This document shows, in pieces, positions 45,980 to 56,725 of a stretch of DNA of 64,000 bases. Made by a program: the position numbers and the translations under genes. The DNA comes from an uncultured Eggerthellaceae bacterium (GTDB lineage: Bacteria; Actinomycetota; Coriobacteriia; Coriobacteriales; Eggerthellaceae). Below the pieces are notes generated by a model. That model searched no databases and had not been told where the DNA came from. It was given only the letters and a program-made list of their open reading frames with translations. The stretch covers positions 138,664 to 202,663 of the forward strand of contig CAUDUM010000004.1 of assembly GCA_958452575.1 (NCBI GenBank), read 5' to 3'. Positions within the stretch are counted from its first letter, which is position 1; each line of letters starts with the position of its first letter.

Positions 45980-46240
45980 ATGGCCGATTATGTGAAGCAG
46001 CCTCGGCGTAAGTACTGCCAGTTCTGCAAGGACGACGCGCAGTACATCGACTACAAGGATACGCAGATGCTGCGCAAGTACGTTACCGATCGTGGCAAGA
46101 TCAAGCCTCGCCGCGTGACGGGTGCCTGCACCCAGCACCAGCGCGACATCGCGAACGCGGTCAAGCGCGCTCGCGAGATGGCTTTGATGCCGTACACGGT
46201 TCCCGCCGTCAGCGGCCGTGGCGACCGCCGCAACCGCTAG
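45980..46240 (+). CDS. rpsR: 30S ribosomal protein S18
   Basis: An 86-residue S18 with CQFCKDDAQYIDYKD, LRKYVTDRGKIKPRRVTG and CTQHQR blocks. The extra cysteines mark the zinc-binding (C+) form. Within the rpsF operon. Confidence 0.97.
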   Translation: MADYVKQPRRKYCQFCKDDAQYIDYKDTQMLRKYVTDRGKIKPRRVTGACTQHQRDIANAVKRAREMALMPYTVPAVSGRGDRRNR

Positions 46241-46255
46241 GCGCAAGGAGGTACC

Positions 46256-46798
46256 ATGAAAGTCATCCTGCTTAAAGAACTGAAAGGAAAGGGCGGCGAG
46301 GGCGACGTCATCGACGTGGCTCCCGGCTTCGCCAACAACTACCTGCTGACCCAGGGTTACGCCATTCTGGCGACCAAGGGCAACCTGAAGCAGCTCGAGC
46401 AGCGCAAGCACAACATCGCCAAGCGCGAGGAGAAGCGCATCGCCGACGCCGAGGCGCTGAAGACTCAGCTCGAGGGCCTCAAGGTGAAGGTCGACGTCCA
46501 GGTGGGCGAGGAGGGCCAGCTGTTCGGCTCCGTCACCACCACGATGATCGCCGACGCCATCCAGGCTGCGACGGGCGTCGAGGTCGACAAGCGCCGCATC
46601 GAGCTGAACCGCCCGATCAAGACCGCCGGCATCCACGACGTCTCCATCTCCCTGTATCGCGAGATCAAGGCTGTCGTGAAGCTGCAGGTCGGCGACGTGG
46701 TCGAGGAGACGCCCGAGGCGCCGGCCGAGGCCGAAGAGGCTGTCGAGGCTCCCGCCGAGGAGACCGTCGAGGCCGTCGCCGAGGAGGACGCCGAGTAG
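46256..46798 (+). CDS. rplI: 50S ribosomal protein L9
   Basis: A 180-residue L9: MKVILLKELKGKGGEGDVIDVAPGFANNYLL start, long central helix, C-domain at 75-147. A Glu/Ala/Val-rich acidic tail of about 30 residues extends beyond the usual 148-residue length. Confidence 0.97.
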   Translation: MKVILLKELKGKGGEGDVIDVAPGFANNYLLTQGYAILATKGNLKQLEQRKHNIAKREEKRIADAEALKTQLEGLKVKVDVQVGEEGQLFGSVTTTMIADAIQAATGVEVDKRRIELNRPIKTAGIHDVSISLYREIKAVVKLQVGDVVEETPEAPAEAEEAVEAPAEETVEAVAEEDAE

Positions 46799-46831
46799 TT
46801 TTTCGCTCGACGCATCACCCAGCGGACAACG

Positions 46832-46866
46832 AAGCCCCTTGCCGCATCTGCGACAAGGGGCTTTTT
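46832..46866 (+). terminator. terminator after rplI
   Basis: AAGCCCCTTG (46832-46841) pairs with CAAGGGGCTT (46854-46863), inner CGCA/TGCG, then TTTTGC. Confidence 0.9.
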
Positions 46867-46976
46867 GCTAGCTTACGCCGGATGAGAAAAGTCCTCCGTC
46901 CCTTTTTCTCATCCGGCAGCTGGGATACCATAGGACGGATAGCGAATAACAGCCGATAAAGACAGAGGAGGTCGGC

Positions 46977-48392
46977 ATGCCGGCGAACGGGGCTCTTTCG
47001 GGTCGTCCGTCCGATTTCAACGGGCAACCTGCATCCAAGAACAGGCCGATGCCGCAGAACATCGAAGCCGAGCAGTCGGTCCTGGCCGCCTGCATGCTCA
47101 ACCAGGATGCGGTGGAGGAGCTCGTGCTCAAGCTGAAGCCCGAGAACTTCTACCGTCCCGCGCATCGCATCATCTTCGAAGCGGTGTGCGAGCTGAACCT
47201 GCGTCGCATCCCCGTCGACCAGATCTCCTTGGCGGACACGCTCAACGCCGCAGGCCAGCTTGACGCCGTGGGCGGCAAAGCCTATCTCGTCGAGCTTGCT
47301 GACAACACGTTCGCGCTGACCAATTGGCAAAACCACGCCGCCATCGTCAAGCGCACGGCGATCCTGCGCGAGCTGATCTATGCATCCGCATCCATCAACG
47401 CGCTCGCCTACGACGCTCCCGACAATCTGGACGAGGTGGTCGAGGAAGCCGAGAAAACGCTGTTCAACGTCACCGAGAAGCGCGTCTCCTCGACGTTCCG
47501 CAGGATGGACACGCTCCTCAACGACGCCTTTGAGGAGATCACCCAGCTCGCCGAGCAGAAAAACCATATGGCAGGCGTTCCCACCGGCTTCAAGGACGTG
47601 GACGATCTGTTCCACGGCTTCCGCGGCGGCGACCTGATCATCTTGGCGGCCCGTCCCGGCGTCGGCAAAACGTCGTTCGCCTTGAATCTTGCCGTCAACG
47701 CGGCAAAGCGCGGCACGGCTGTGACGTTCTTCTCATTGGAAATGAGCGCGGGCCAGCTGGTCCAGCGCATCCTGTGCGCCGAGGCGCGCGTGAGCCTGTC
47801 GAAGATCCGCGCGGGCTACATCTCCGAAGGCGATTGGGGCGCCATCGCCGATGCGATGAACTCCTTGTCGCAGCTCGAACTCTACATCGACGACTCGCCG
47901 GGCCTGTCCATCCTTGAGGCGCGCGCCAAGGCACGTCGCGAGCTGCGTAAGGCATCGGGCAAGGGGCTCATCGTCGTCGACTACCTGCAGCTGATGCAGC
48001 CTCCCCAGACGCGTCGCGACGGCAACCGCGCCGTCGAGGTCGGCGAGATCTCGCGCGGTCTGAAAGTCCTGGCCAAGGAGATGGACATGCCGGTGCTCGC
48101 CCTCTCTCAGCTCTCCCGTGCCGTCGAGATGCGCGGCAAAAAGCGCCCGATGCTTTCCGACCTGCGCGAATCAGGCTCTATCGAGCAGGACGCCGACATC
48201 GTCATGTTCATCGACCGAAGCATGGACGAGACGGAGGCCGAAAGCGACGACCGTCCCGGACTGGGCGAAGCCGAGCTCATCGTTGCCAAGCACCGCAACG
48301 GTCCCACGCGCGACATCACGCTGGCGTTCAATCCCGAGTACACGCGCTTCATGGACTTCTTCGACGATTCCCGCGCGGGCGGCTACGTGTAG
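46977..48392 (+). CDS. dnaB: replicative DNA helicase DnaB
   Basis: A 471-residue hexameric helicase. N-terminal domain with PQNIEAEQSVLAACM, then the RecA-like domain with Walker A ARPGVGKTS, Walker B LIVVDYLQLM and the SQLSRAVEMR motif. No intein. GAGGAGG lies before ATG 46977. It follows the rpsF operon in the order common to many bacteria. Confidence 0.97.
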   Translation: MPANGALSGRPSDFNGQPASKNRPMPQNIEAEQSVLAACMLNQDAVEELVLKLKPENFYRPAHRIIFEAVCELNLRRIPVDQISLADTLNAAGQLDAVGGKAYLVELADNTFALTNWQNHAAIVKRTAILRELIYASASINALAYDAPDNLDEVVEEAEKTLFNVTEKRVSSTFRRMDTLLNDAFEEITQLAEQKNHMAGVPTGFKDVDDLFHGFRGGDLIILAARPGVGKTSFALNLAVNAAKRGTAVTFFSLEMSAGQLVQRILCAEARVSLSKIRAGYISEGDWGAIADAMNSLSQLELYIDDSPGLSILEARAKARRELRKASGKGLIVVDYLQLMQPPQTRRDGNRAVEVGEISRGLKVLAKEMDMPVLALSQLSRAVEMRGKKRPMLSDLRESGSIEQDADIVMFIDRSMDETEAESDDRPGLGEAELIVAKHRNGPTRDITLAFNPEYTRFMDFFDDSRAGGYV

Positions 48393-48423
48393 GGCGCTTG
48401 CATCGGTGCGATAAACTCGAACC

Positions 48424-49713
48424 ATGGGAAAGACGCTGACATTCCTCCATGCCGCGGATCTGCATCTGGGAGCTCCGTTCAGGGGATTGCGCGCGCTGTC
48501 CAAAAGCTGGTCGCAGCGTCTTCTCTCGGCGATCCCCGAAGCATACGACCGCGTGATCGACGCAGCGATCACGCGCAAGGTGGACTTTGCCGTCTTCGCG
48601 GGCGACATCTTCGACAACTCTCACCCCTCGTACGGCGACTATCGCCGGTTCTTCGCGGGGTTGGAGCGCCTTCGCGCGGCGGGCATCCCCGCCTACCTGT
48701 GCACGGGCAACCACGATCCGTACACCTCGTGGCAAAACGATCTGTTCGCCCTACCGGACAACGCGACGATGCTGCCTGCTTCCAAGCCGGGATTCGCGCT
48801 GCACCGCCGCGATGGCGAGCCGTTATGCCTGATCGGAGGCAGAGGATTTTACAGTCAGGCGTGGCCGATCGACGAGGATATCTCCGAGGGGATCACCCGC
48901 CGCGCCGCCATCCGGGCGCTGCGCGAGACGGATCCCGATGCTGCGCAGGCGCCGTTCGCTGTGGGGATCCTCCATACCGGATTCGATCTGGATCTGCAAA
49001 AGGCGCCGACGGATCCCGCCAAACTGGTGGCGCGCGGAATGGACTACTGGGCGCTGGGCCATCTCCACAAAAAACTGGTCTACCCTTCGCCCTCCGATCC
49101 TCGCGCGGTGTTTTCCGGATGCATTCAGGGACGCGATATCAAGGAGACGGGGGAGCGCGGCTGCTTCGTCGTCACGCTGGGCGAAGGCCGCTTGACGCAG
49201 CTGGAGTTCGTGCCCACGGCAAGCGTCGTCTGGGAGCGGATCGAGGTCGACGTTTCGGATTGCGGAACGGTGTCGGAGATACCCGATCTGATCATGCGCG
49301 CGCTGTTCCGCGCGAACGGCAGGGCCCATTGCGAGGAGATGTGCGTGCGCGTGACGCTGATCGGCGCGACGTCGCTGCACGAGCTGCTGGAGCGCCCCGG
49401 AGTGCTGGAGGATCTGCGCTGCCATATCAACGACGGATACCCCGAGTTTTTCTGCGACGCGCTGATCGACGAGACCCGCCGCGTCGTCGACAAATCATCG
49501 TTGCGGGCCGAAGGCCTGTTCCCCGCGGTGTTCTTAGACACAGCGCGGGCCCATCGCGCCAATGTCGCCGATGAGGCGGCGTATCTTCAGGAAGAGTTCA
49601 TGGCCAAGGGCATGTCGATGCCCTCTTCGTGCGTGAGGGATGTCGACGATCTTGCGTCCGAGGCGGAGGACCTCGTGCTCGATCTTCTGCAAGGCGGGGA
49701 GGTGCGGCAATGA
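48424..49713 (+). CDS. SbcD/YhaO-like DNA-repair metallophosphoesterase
   Basis: A 429-residue calcineurin-like phosphoesterase. Metal-binding motifs in order: DLH (Asp12, His14), GDIFD (Asp61), GNHD (Asn96, His97), ILHTG and GHLHKK. The C-terminal 150 residues are a capping domain of the Mre11/SbcD type. Together with the ATPase gene that overlaps it by ATGA, it should form an SbcCD/Rad50-Mre11-like nuclease for hairpins and broken ends. It resembles the YhaO group more than classical SbcD. Confidence 0.88.
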   Translation: MGKTLTFLHAADLHLGAPFRGLRALSKSWSQRLLSAIPEAYDRVIDAAITRKVDFAVFAGDIFDNSHPSYGDYRRFFAGLERLRAAGIPAYLCTGNHDPYTSWQNDLFALPDNATMLPASKPGFALHRRDGEPLCLIGGRGFYSQAWPIDEDISEGITRRAAIRALRETDPDAAQAPFAVGILHTGFDLDLQKAPTDPAKLVARGMDYWALGHLHKKLVYPSPSDPRAVFSGCIQGRDIKETGERGCFVVTLGEGRLTQLEFVPTASVVWERIEVDVSDCGTVSEIPDLIMRALFRANGRAHCEEMCVRVTLIGATSLHELLERPGVLEDLRCHINDGYPEFFCDALIDETRRVVDKSSLRAEGLFPAVFLDTARAHRANVADEAAYLQEEFMAKGMSMPSSCVRDVDDLASEAEDLVLDLLQGGEVRQ

Positions 49714-51980
49714 GCAGCAATGCCCCGCATCTTCCGGCGGCTCCCGACCGCGCGCGCCTGAAGGAGGCTCCGCGCAGCGCCCCTTACCTCAAGAGCATCA
49801 AGATGGTCGGGTTCGGCGCGTTCCGCGACAAGGTCGTCGGCCCCTTCTCCCCGCATCTCAATGTGGTGTTCGGCCGCAACGAGGCGGGCAAGTCCACTGT
49901 GTCCGCGTTCGTCAAAGGCGTGCTGTTCGGCTGGGAGGAGGCGCGCGGCACGCGCAACACCTACCGTCCCTCCAACGCCGAGCGAGCCGGCTCGCTCATC
50001 TTCGCCGAATCCCGCGAAGAGTCGGGCGGTCCCGCTTCGGAAGCCGCTCCGCCGCGGGAATGGGAGCTCTCGCGCATCCGCAACAGCGACGGGCTACAGG
50101 GGGACGCGTCGCTTGTCGCGGATATAGACAAGGAAACCTACACCACGATGTTCTCGCTCAACTCCGATGAGCTGCGGACATTGCGGGGCACGACCAACGT
50201 CACCGCAAAGCTGCTGACCGCCGGCTCGGGCACGGGGTCGAGTCCGACCGAGGCACTGGGCGAGATCCAACGTCGCCTGGCGGAACTCACCTCGCGCGCA
50301 TCCTCGGCATCCGATTCGCTCGCCAATCTGGCGGCGGAGCTTGCGGACGTGCGCGAGCGCCTTGCGGCAGCGTACGACGAAGCGGCCAACGTGCGCCATC
50401 TTGACAAGGAGTTCGCCGAGCTCGAGCCCGAGCGCGCCGAGATGCTCCAGCGCATCGAGGATGCCAACGACCGCATCGAGCGCCTGACTGCGCAGCGCGC
50501 CGCGGTCGAGCGCATCGATCAGCAGCTTTCGGAGCTGCGGCGCCAGCGCGAGGCGCTCAAGGAGGATTCCAAGAACCTTGCCACCGAACGCCGCGCGCGC
50601 CTCTCGTCGTTCGATCCCGATCTGCTCGAGATAAGCGCTTCGTCGGAGCGCGCGCTGCGCGACCAAATCGACGCGATGGCGGAGGAACAGGCCAAGCACG
50701 ACCACAGCGTCGATCTGGCGAATGAGAACTTTGCTGCCAGCGCAGCCTCTTACGAGGCGTTGGTGGAGTCCCAAGCCAATCCCGACAACGCGCACCGGCG
50801 GCGCCAGCGCAATGCGCAGCTGGTGCTGTCGGTGCTGCTCCCTGTGGCGTTTGCGCTGGTGGGAATATGGGTGTTCTTCCATGGGCGCCAGATATCCAGC
50901 CTCTCGTTCACCGCGCTCGGCGCCGGCCTGGTGGTGTTCTCGCTGTTTTTGGCGGCAGCGGCGCTGGCGATGCTGCTGCGTCCCAACAAAGAGGACGACC
51001 GTCGGGCGGCACAGGAACGCGATGCCCACTGGGTGATGCTTCAGGATCGCAAGAAGCTCGAAACGGTGGAGGCGGCGCGTGAGGCGTGCGCCCAGACGAT
51101 CAAGCGCCGCCTGGATGAAGCAGGGCTGGCCGCCGCCGAGGGGTCGCTGCGCCGCGCCCGATCGCTGCTCGACGAGGCGCACGAGGGGCGCGCCGAGCGC
51201 GAGCTGCTCGATCAACGCAGGCGCGCGCTGGTCTCGCGCTTGAGCTCGATTGAAGAGTCGATCTCCGATGCCGAGGAGCGCCGCCGCGCGGCGTTCGAGG
51301 CCGTCGGCTTGGGAGCGGAGGAGTCGGTTTCCCGCTTCGACGAGGAGATCGCCCGCGCCACCCGCCGCCGCAGCGCCCTGCTCGAGGCAAGCGAGGGCAT
51401 GAACCGCCGCTACGGCGAGCTCAAGCAGACGCTTGCCCAGGCGCGCGACGCGCGCCGCCTCGACGAGCTGAAGCTCGAGCAACAGCAATTGCTGACCCGC
51501 CAGGAGGAAAGCGCCCGCGCGTACGCGACGCTTCTGCTCGCCCGACGCATGCTGCAGGCGGCTATCGCCACTTGGGAAAGCAAAAGCCAGCCCGAGGTGT
51601 ACCGCCAGGCAAGCCGCTATCTGAGCTTGATGACGGACGGCCGCTGGGAGAAGGTGGCCATCTCGCAGGAGGGCAAGCTGCAGGTGATCGACGCCGCGCG
51701 CAACGCGCTGGAGCCAGTGCATCTTTCGCTCGGCACCCGCCAGCAGCTCTACCTGGCCCTGCGCATAGCGCTGCTGCAGCAGGCGGACAACGTCGGGCGC
51801 GCCATCCCTGTGCTCGCCGACGACATCCTGGTCAACTTCGACGCTCCCCGCCGTCGCGGTGCGGCGCGCGCGTTGGCCGAGCTTGCGCGCTGCCGCCAAG
51901 TGGTGCTGTTCACCTGCCATGAAGAGGTGGTCAAGGCCCTGCGCAGGGCCGATCCGGGCCTGACGGAGCTGGAGCTGTAA
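49710..51980 (+). CDS. SbcC/YhaN-like ATPase with internal transmembrane helices
   Basis: A 756-residue SMC-like ATPase. Walker A FGRNEAGKST (54-63); long coiled coils; a hydrophobic helix pair at about 372-392 and 402-426 in the middle where a zinc hook would be; then coiled coil and a C-terminal signature LSLGTRQQLYLALRIALL with Walker B IPVLADDILVNFD. The hydrophobic hinge instead of a hook is the mark of the YhaN group and implies membrane association. It overlaps the upstream nuclease gene by 4 nt. Confidence 0.88.
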   Translation: MSSNAPHLPAAPDRARLKEAPRSAPYLKSIKMVGFGAFRDKVVGPFSPHLNVVFGRNEAGKSTVSAFVKGVLFGWEEARGTRNTYRPSNAERAGSLIFAESREESGGPASEAAPPREWELSRIRNSDGLQGDASLVADIDKETYTTMFSLNSDELRTLRGTTNVTAKLLTAGSGTGSSPTEALGEIQRRLAELTSRASSASDSLANLAAELADVRERLAAAYDEAANVRHLDKEFAELEPERAEMLQRIEDANDRIERLTAQRAAVERIDQQLSELRRQREALKEDSKNLATERRARLSSFDPDLLEISASSERALRDQIDAMAEEQAKHDHSVDLANENFAASAASYEALVESQANPDNAHRRRQRNAQLVLSVLLPVAFALVGIWVFFHGRQISSLSFTALGAGLVVFSLFLAAAALAMLLRPNKEDDRRAAQERDAHWVMLQDRKKLETVEAAREACAQTIKRRLDEAGLAAAEGSLRRARSLLDEAHEGRAERELLDQRRRALVSRLSSIEESISDAEERRRAAFEAVGLGAEESVSRFDEEIARATRRRSALLEASEGMNRRYGELKQTLAQARDARRLDELKLEQQQLLTRQEESARAYATLLLARRMLQAAIATWESKSQPEVYRQASRYLSLMTDGRWEKVAISQEGKLQVIDAARNALEPVHLSLGTRQQLYLALRIALLQQADNVGRAIPVLADDILVNFDAPRRRGAARALAELARCRQVVLFTCHEEVVKALRRADPGLTELEL

Positions 51981-52047
51981 CCGCGCATCCCGCCATTCGG
52001 TTCGGCTGCGTTTTCGGATACCGTTCCAACGGATCCCGTCCTCCCCT

Positions 52048-52140
52048 CAAGCCAAGGGGAATCCCCCGCCTGTCCCACTTGGCTATTCTCGTGGGGAACC
52101 CCTGCTCGTGGGGGTTTGGGCAGAGCGTCTCCGCTATACT
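52048..52140 (+). promoter_or_regulatory. purA upstream region: two hairpins and a -10 element
   Basis: GCCAAG...CTTGGC (52051-52084) encloses GGGGAATCCCC, and AACCCC...GGGGTT (52097-52116) follows; the first could terminate the upstream operon. TATACT at 52135-52140 is a candidate -10, 64 bases before purA, with no clear -35. Confidence 0.4.
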
Positions 52141-52203
52141 ATTGAGTTTGCGGGACGAAGCGTTGATCAGATGCGTCCCCGCACATCGACGAAAGGAAAA
52201 GCA

Positions 52204-53520
<1,317 letters not shown>

Positions 53521-53557
53521 AGCAAAGTTTGCGGCGGCAGGTCGGATTGGGCTGTCC

Positions 53558-53680
53558 GCGTGCCGTACGGCGGGGGAGGGGCTCGTGCTCAAACAGTCCT
53601 GAGCTCGCACGAAACGTCCACTGGACGTTTCGGCTCGTGCGGAAACTGCGCGCGAACCCCTCCCCCGCCGTACGGCACGC
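53558..53680. repeat. palindromic element E1 upstream of purD
   Basis: Perfect 24-bp inverted arms (53558-53581 and 53657-53680) enclose an inner hairpin (GAAACGTCCA/TGGACGTTTC) and single-stranded segments CGTGCTCAAACA and ACTGCGCGCGA that also occur in E2 at 55033. Outside it, GTTTGCGGC (53527-53535) and GCCGCAAAC (53698-53706) form a further 9-bp pair. Confidence 0.85.
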
Positions 53681-53723
53681 TACATAATGCGGCTCGGGCC
53701 GCAAACATGCGAAAGGAATGGAT

Positions 53724-55016
53724 ATGAACATTTTGGTGTTGGGTAGCGGCGGACGCGAACATGCTATCGCGTGGGCGATCGCCAAGTCCCCCAAATGCGA
53801 CAAGCTGTATGTGGCGCCGGGCAACGGCGGCACGGCCAACGTCGCCGAGAACATCCCCACTCTGAATATGATGAACGGCGATGCCGTCCTGGGCTTCGTC
53901 AAGGATCGCGAGATCGATCTGGTGGTTATCGGGCCCGAGGCTCCGCTGGTCGCCGGCGTGGCGGACACGCTGCGCGCCGCCGGCGTGCCGGTGTTCGGTC
54001 CCAACGCCGAGGGCGCCCAGCTCGAGGGCAGCAAGGACTACAGCAAGCACTTCATGGATGCCAACGACATCGCAACCGCCAAGTATGCGACGTTCACCGA
54101 GTGCGAGCCGGCGCTCGCCTACGTGCGCGAGCAAGGCGCGCCGATCGTCATCAAGGCCGACGGCCTGGCCGCCGGCAAGGGCGTCGTCGTCGCCGAGACG
54201 CTCGAGGACGCCGAGGCGGCGGTGCGCAACTGCTTTGACGGCGCGTTCGGCGCGGCAGGCAGCACGGTGGTCATCGAAGAGTGCATGACCGGCCCCGAGT
54301 GCTCCCTTCTGGCGTTCGTTTCCAATGGCAAGGCGCATTGCATGGCACCCGCCCAGGATCACAAGCGCGCGTTCGACGGCGACAAGGGCCCCAACACGGG
54401 CGGCATGGGCGTGTACTCGCCGGTCCCGATCGTCACCGATGACGAGATGGCGGCGATGGTCGACATCATGGAGCGCGCCGCCGCGGCGACCGCGCGCGAT
54501 CCGTTCGCGTCCGATTATCGCGGCGTCCTGTACGGCGGCTTCATGCTGACGCCGCAAGGTCCCAAGGTCGTTGAGTACAATGTGCGCTTCGGCGATCCCG
54601 AAACGCAGGTCGTGCTGCCGCGCCTCGAGTCCGATCTGGTGGACGTCATGATGGCCGTTGCCGAGGGTCGCCCCGACGACATCGAGCTTTCGTGGTCCGA
54701 CCGTTGGGCGGTCTGCGTCGTGCTGGCAAGCGAAGGCTATCCCGGATCCTACGAAAAGGGCAAGGTCATCCTGGGCATCGACGAGGCCGAGGAGCTCGAC
54801 GGCGTGACGGTGTTCCATGCCGGCACGGCGCTCAACTCCGACGGCGAGCTCATCACGGCCGGCGGACGCGTCCTCAACGTCGTGGCCTTGGGCGACACCT
54901 TCGAAGAGGCGCGCGAACAGGCATACCGCGCCGTCGATCTGATCAACTTCGAAGGCAAGCAGTTCCGCACCGACATCGGCGAGAAGGCGGCGCGCGGTCG
55001 CGGAGCCTGGGAGTAG
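53724..55016 (+). CDS. purD: phosphoribosylamine--glycine ligase
   Basis: A 430-residue ATP-grasp enzyme (GAR synthetase), the second step of purine synthesis. Motifs: MNILVLGSGGREHAIAW start, VIGPEAPL, IKADGLAAGKGV, HKRAFDGDKGPNTGGMG and VRFGDPETQ. ATG 53724 is preferred over 53718 because AAAGGA would be too close to the latter. Bracketed by palindromic elements E1 and E2. Confidence 0.96.
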   Translation: MNILVLGSGGREHAIAWAIAKSPKCDKLYVAPGNGGTANVAENIPTLNMMNGDAVLGFVKDREIDLVVIGPEAPLVAGVADTLRAAGVPVFGPNAEGAQLEGSKDYSKHFMDANDIATAKYATFTECEPALAYVREQGAPIVIKADGLAAGKGVVVAETLEDAEAAVRNCFDGAFGAAGSTVVIEECMTGPECSLLAFVSNGKAHCMAPAQDHKRAFDGDKGPNTGGMGVYSPVPIVTDDEMAAMVDIMERAAAATARDPFASDYRGVLYGGFMLTPQGPKVVEYNVRFGDPETQVVLPRLESDLVDVMMAVAEGRPDDIELSWSDRWAVCVVLASEGYPGSYEKGKVILGIDEAEELDGVTVFHAGTALNSDGELITAGGRVLNVVALGDTFEEAREQAYRAVDLINFEGKQFRTDIGEKAARGRGAWE

Positions 55017-55032
55017 TGAAGCGAAATCCGTG

Positions 55033-55158
55033 CCCCGCGCCCCGAGGCGGCGGGGCACGTGCTCAAACAATTCCTCGCCCTCTGACCAACGCGATCTTCG
55101 ATCGCGTTCAAGGGGCTGCGGATACTGCGCGCGAGCCCCGCCGCCTCGGGGCGCGGGG
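55033..55158. repeat. palindromic element E2 downstream of purD
   Basis: Perfect 24-bp inverted arms (55033-55056 and 55135-55158) of different sequence from E1, an inner hairpin AACGCGATC/GATCGCGTT, and the same unpaired segments CGTGCTCAAACA and ACTGCGCGCGA in the same positions and orientation as E1. Confidence 0.85.
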
Positions 55159-55198
55159 TTCGTCTTCATTGTCATCGCGAGCGAAATGGGAGTGTTCC

Positions 55199-56524
55199 TT
55201 GCTGTCTGAACGATTGCTCACCAAGGTGGTGCGTCAGTGCACCAACCAGTATCTCAAGCTGCGCCCCACCGATGAGACGCACGTGCCCGCGCCCGAGCCG
55301 GGCAAACGCTACATGCTCTACGCCCACGTGCCGTTCTGCGAGCGGCTGTGCCCGTACTGCTCGTTCAACCGTTTCCCCTATGCGGAGGATCGCGCGCGCC
55401 CCTATTTCCAGAACATGCGCAAGGAGATGCGCATGCTCAAGGAGTTGGGCTACGACTTCGAGAGCCTCTACGTCGGCGGCGGCACGCCTACGATCATGAT
55501 CGACGAACTGTGCGAGACCATCGATGAGGCGCGCGACCTCTTTTCGATCAAAGAGGTATCCAGCGAGACCAATCCCAACCATCTGATCCCCAGCTATCTG
55601 GACAAGCTGAAGGGCCGCGTGCAGCGCCTGTCCGTCGGCGTGCAGAGCTTCGACGACGGCCTGCTCAAGCAGATGGACCGCTACGACAAATACGGCAGCG
55701 GCGACGAGATCGTCGCACGCATCCAGGAGGCAAGCCCGTATTTCGTGTCGATGAATGCGGACATGATCTTCAACTTCCCGGCGCAGACCGAAGACATCCT
55801 CATCAGCGATATCGAGCGCGTGATCGAAAGCGGCGCAAGCCAGACCACGTTTTATCCGCTGATGGCATCGCCGTCGGTCGAGCGCAGCCTCGCCCGCACG
55901 GTCGGCAAAGTGGATTATCGCCGCGAGCAGCTGTTCTACCAGATCATCGACGAGCTTTTGTGCGGCGGCGACAAGCCTTTGTTCTCGCACGGGTCGGCGT
56001 GGACGTTCAATCGTTTGGACACCGCCGCCGCTGCCGATGATGCGATGATCGACGAGTACGTGGTCGATTACGAAGAGTATCCCGCGATCGGTTCTGGCGG
56101 CATCACGTATCTGGGCTCCAATCTGTACGTCAACACCTTCTCGGTGCGGGATTACAACGCCGCCATCGAGTCGGGTCGCATGTCCATCATGGGCAAGACG
56201 ACGTTCAGCAAGCGCGACCGCATGCGCTACCGCTTTATGATGCAGCTGTTCGGCGGCCGCCTGGACAAGCGGGCGTGGTTCCGTGATTTCGAATGCACGG
56301 TCGAGGCGGGGCTGCCCGCCGAGATGGCGTTCATGAAGCTGTCGGGCGCTTTCGACCACGACAACGACGACGAGCTCACGCTCACCGCGAAGGGCCGCTA
56401 TCTGCTGGTGGTGATGATGCGCCAGTTCTTCATCGGCGTGAACAACCTGCGCGATCAGGCGCGTGCGGCGCTCCCCGGCGAGGAGAAAGAGCTTCTGTTC
56501 GGCGAGGGCATCGCCTGCAAGTAA
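55199..56524 (+). CDS. radical-SAM coproporphyrinogen III oxidase-family protein
   Basis: A 441-residue HemN/HemW-type protein. The cluster motif is CERLCPYCSF (CxxxCxxC), followed by YVGGGTPT and the SVGVQSFDDGLL block. It belongs to the HemN/HemW/HutW superfamily; it could be anaerobic coproporphyrinogen oxidase, heme chaperone HemW or a heme-degrading HutW-like enzyme. No other heme genes lie nearby to decide. TTG 55199 is chosen as start with GGGAG six bases upstream; no ATG is suitable. Confidence 0.82.
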   Translation: MLSERLLTKVVRQCTNQYLKLRPTDETHVPAPEPGKRYMLYAHVPFCERLCPYCSFNRFPYAEDRARPYFQNMRKEMRMLKELGYDFESLYVGGGTPTIMIDELCETIDEARDLFSIKEVSSETNPNHLIPSYLDKLKGRVQRLSVGVQSFDDGLLKQMDRYDKYGSGDEIVARIQEASPYFVSMNADMIFNFPAQTEDILISDIERVIESGASQTTFYPLMASPSVERSLARTVGKVDYRREQLFYQIIDELLCGGDKPLFSHGSAWTFNRLDTAAAADDAMIDEYVVDYEEYPAIGSGGITYLGSNLYVNTFSVRDYNAAIESGRMSIMGKTTFSKRDRMRYRFMMQLFGGRLDKRAWFRDFECTVEAGLPAEMAFMKLSGAFDHDNDDELTLTAKGRYLLVVMMRQFFIGVNNLRDQARAALPGEEKELLFGEGIACK

Positions 56525-56533
56525 AATCACCGC

Positions 56534-56562
56534 TTGACGACATATGGGCCATCCGGTACAAT
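56534..56562 (+). promoter_or_regulatory. promoter of tRNA-Phe
   Basis: TTGACG at 56534-56539, 17-bp spacer, TACAAT at 56557-56562, 31 bases before the tRNA. Confidence 0.85.
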
Positions 56563-56592
56563 ACATCCTCGCATTCGCAAAGGATGCCATCC

Positions 56593-56668
56593 GGTCAGGT
56601 AGCTCAGTTGGTAGAGCAGGGGACTGAAAATCCCCGTGCCGGGGGTTCAAGTCCCTCTCTGACCACCA
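56593..56668 (+). tRNA. tRNA-Phe (anticodon GAA)
   Basis: Acceptor GGTCAGG (56593-56599) pairs with TCTGACC (56658-56664, one G-T pair); anticodon loop CTGAAAA; T arm GGTTCAAGTCC; CCA encoded at 56666-56668. Confidence 0.97.
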
Positions 56669-56674
56669 CAATTC

Positions 56675-56704
56675 AAAAGCCCCGGAAACGGGGCTTTTTT
56701 TTGT
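56675..56704 (+). terminator. terminator after tRNA-Phe
   Basis: AAAAGCCCCG, GAAA loop, CGGGGCTTTT, then a T-run. It lies between the convergent tRNA and alarmone synthetase genes. Confidence 0.92.
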
Positions 56705-56725
56705 TGCAGCGTATCTCTCGCCGGA

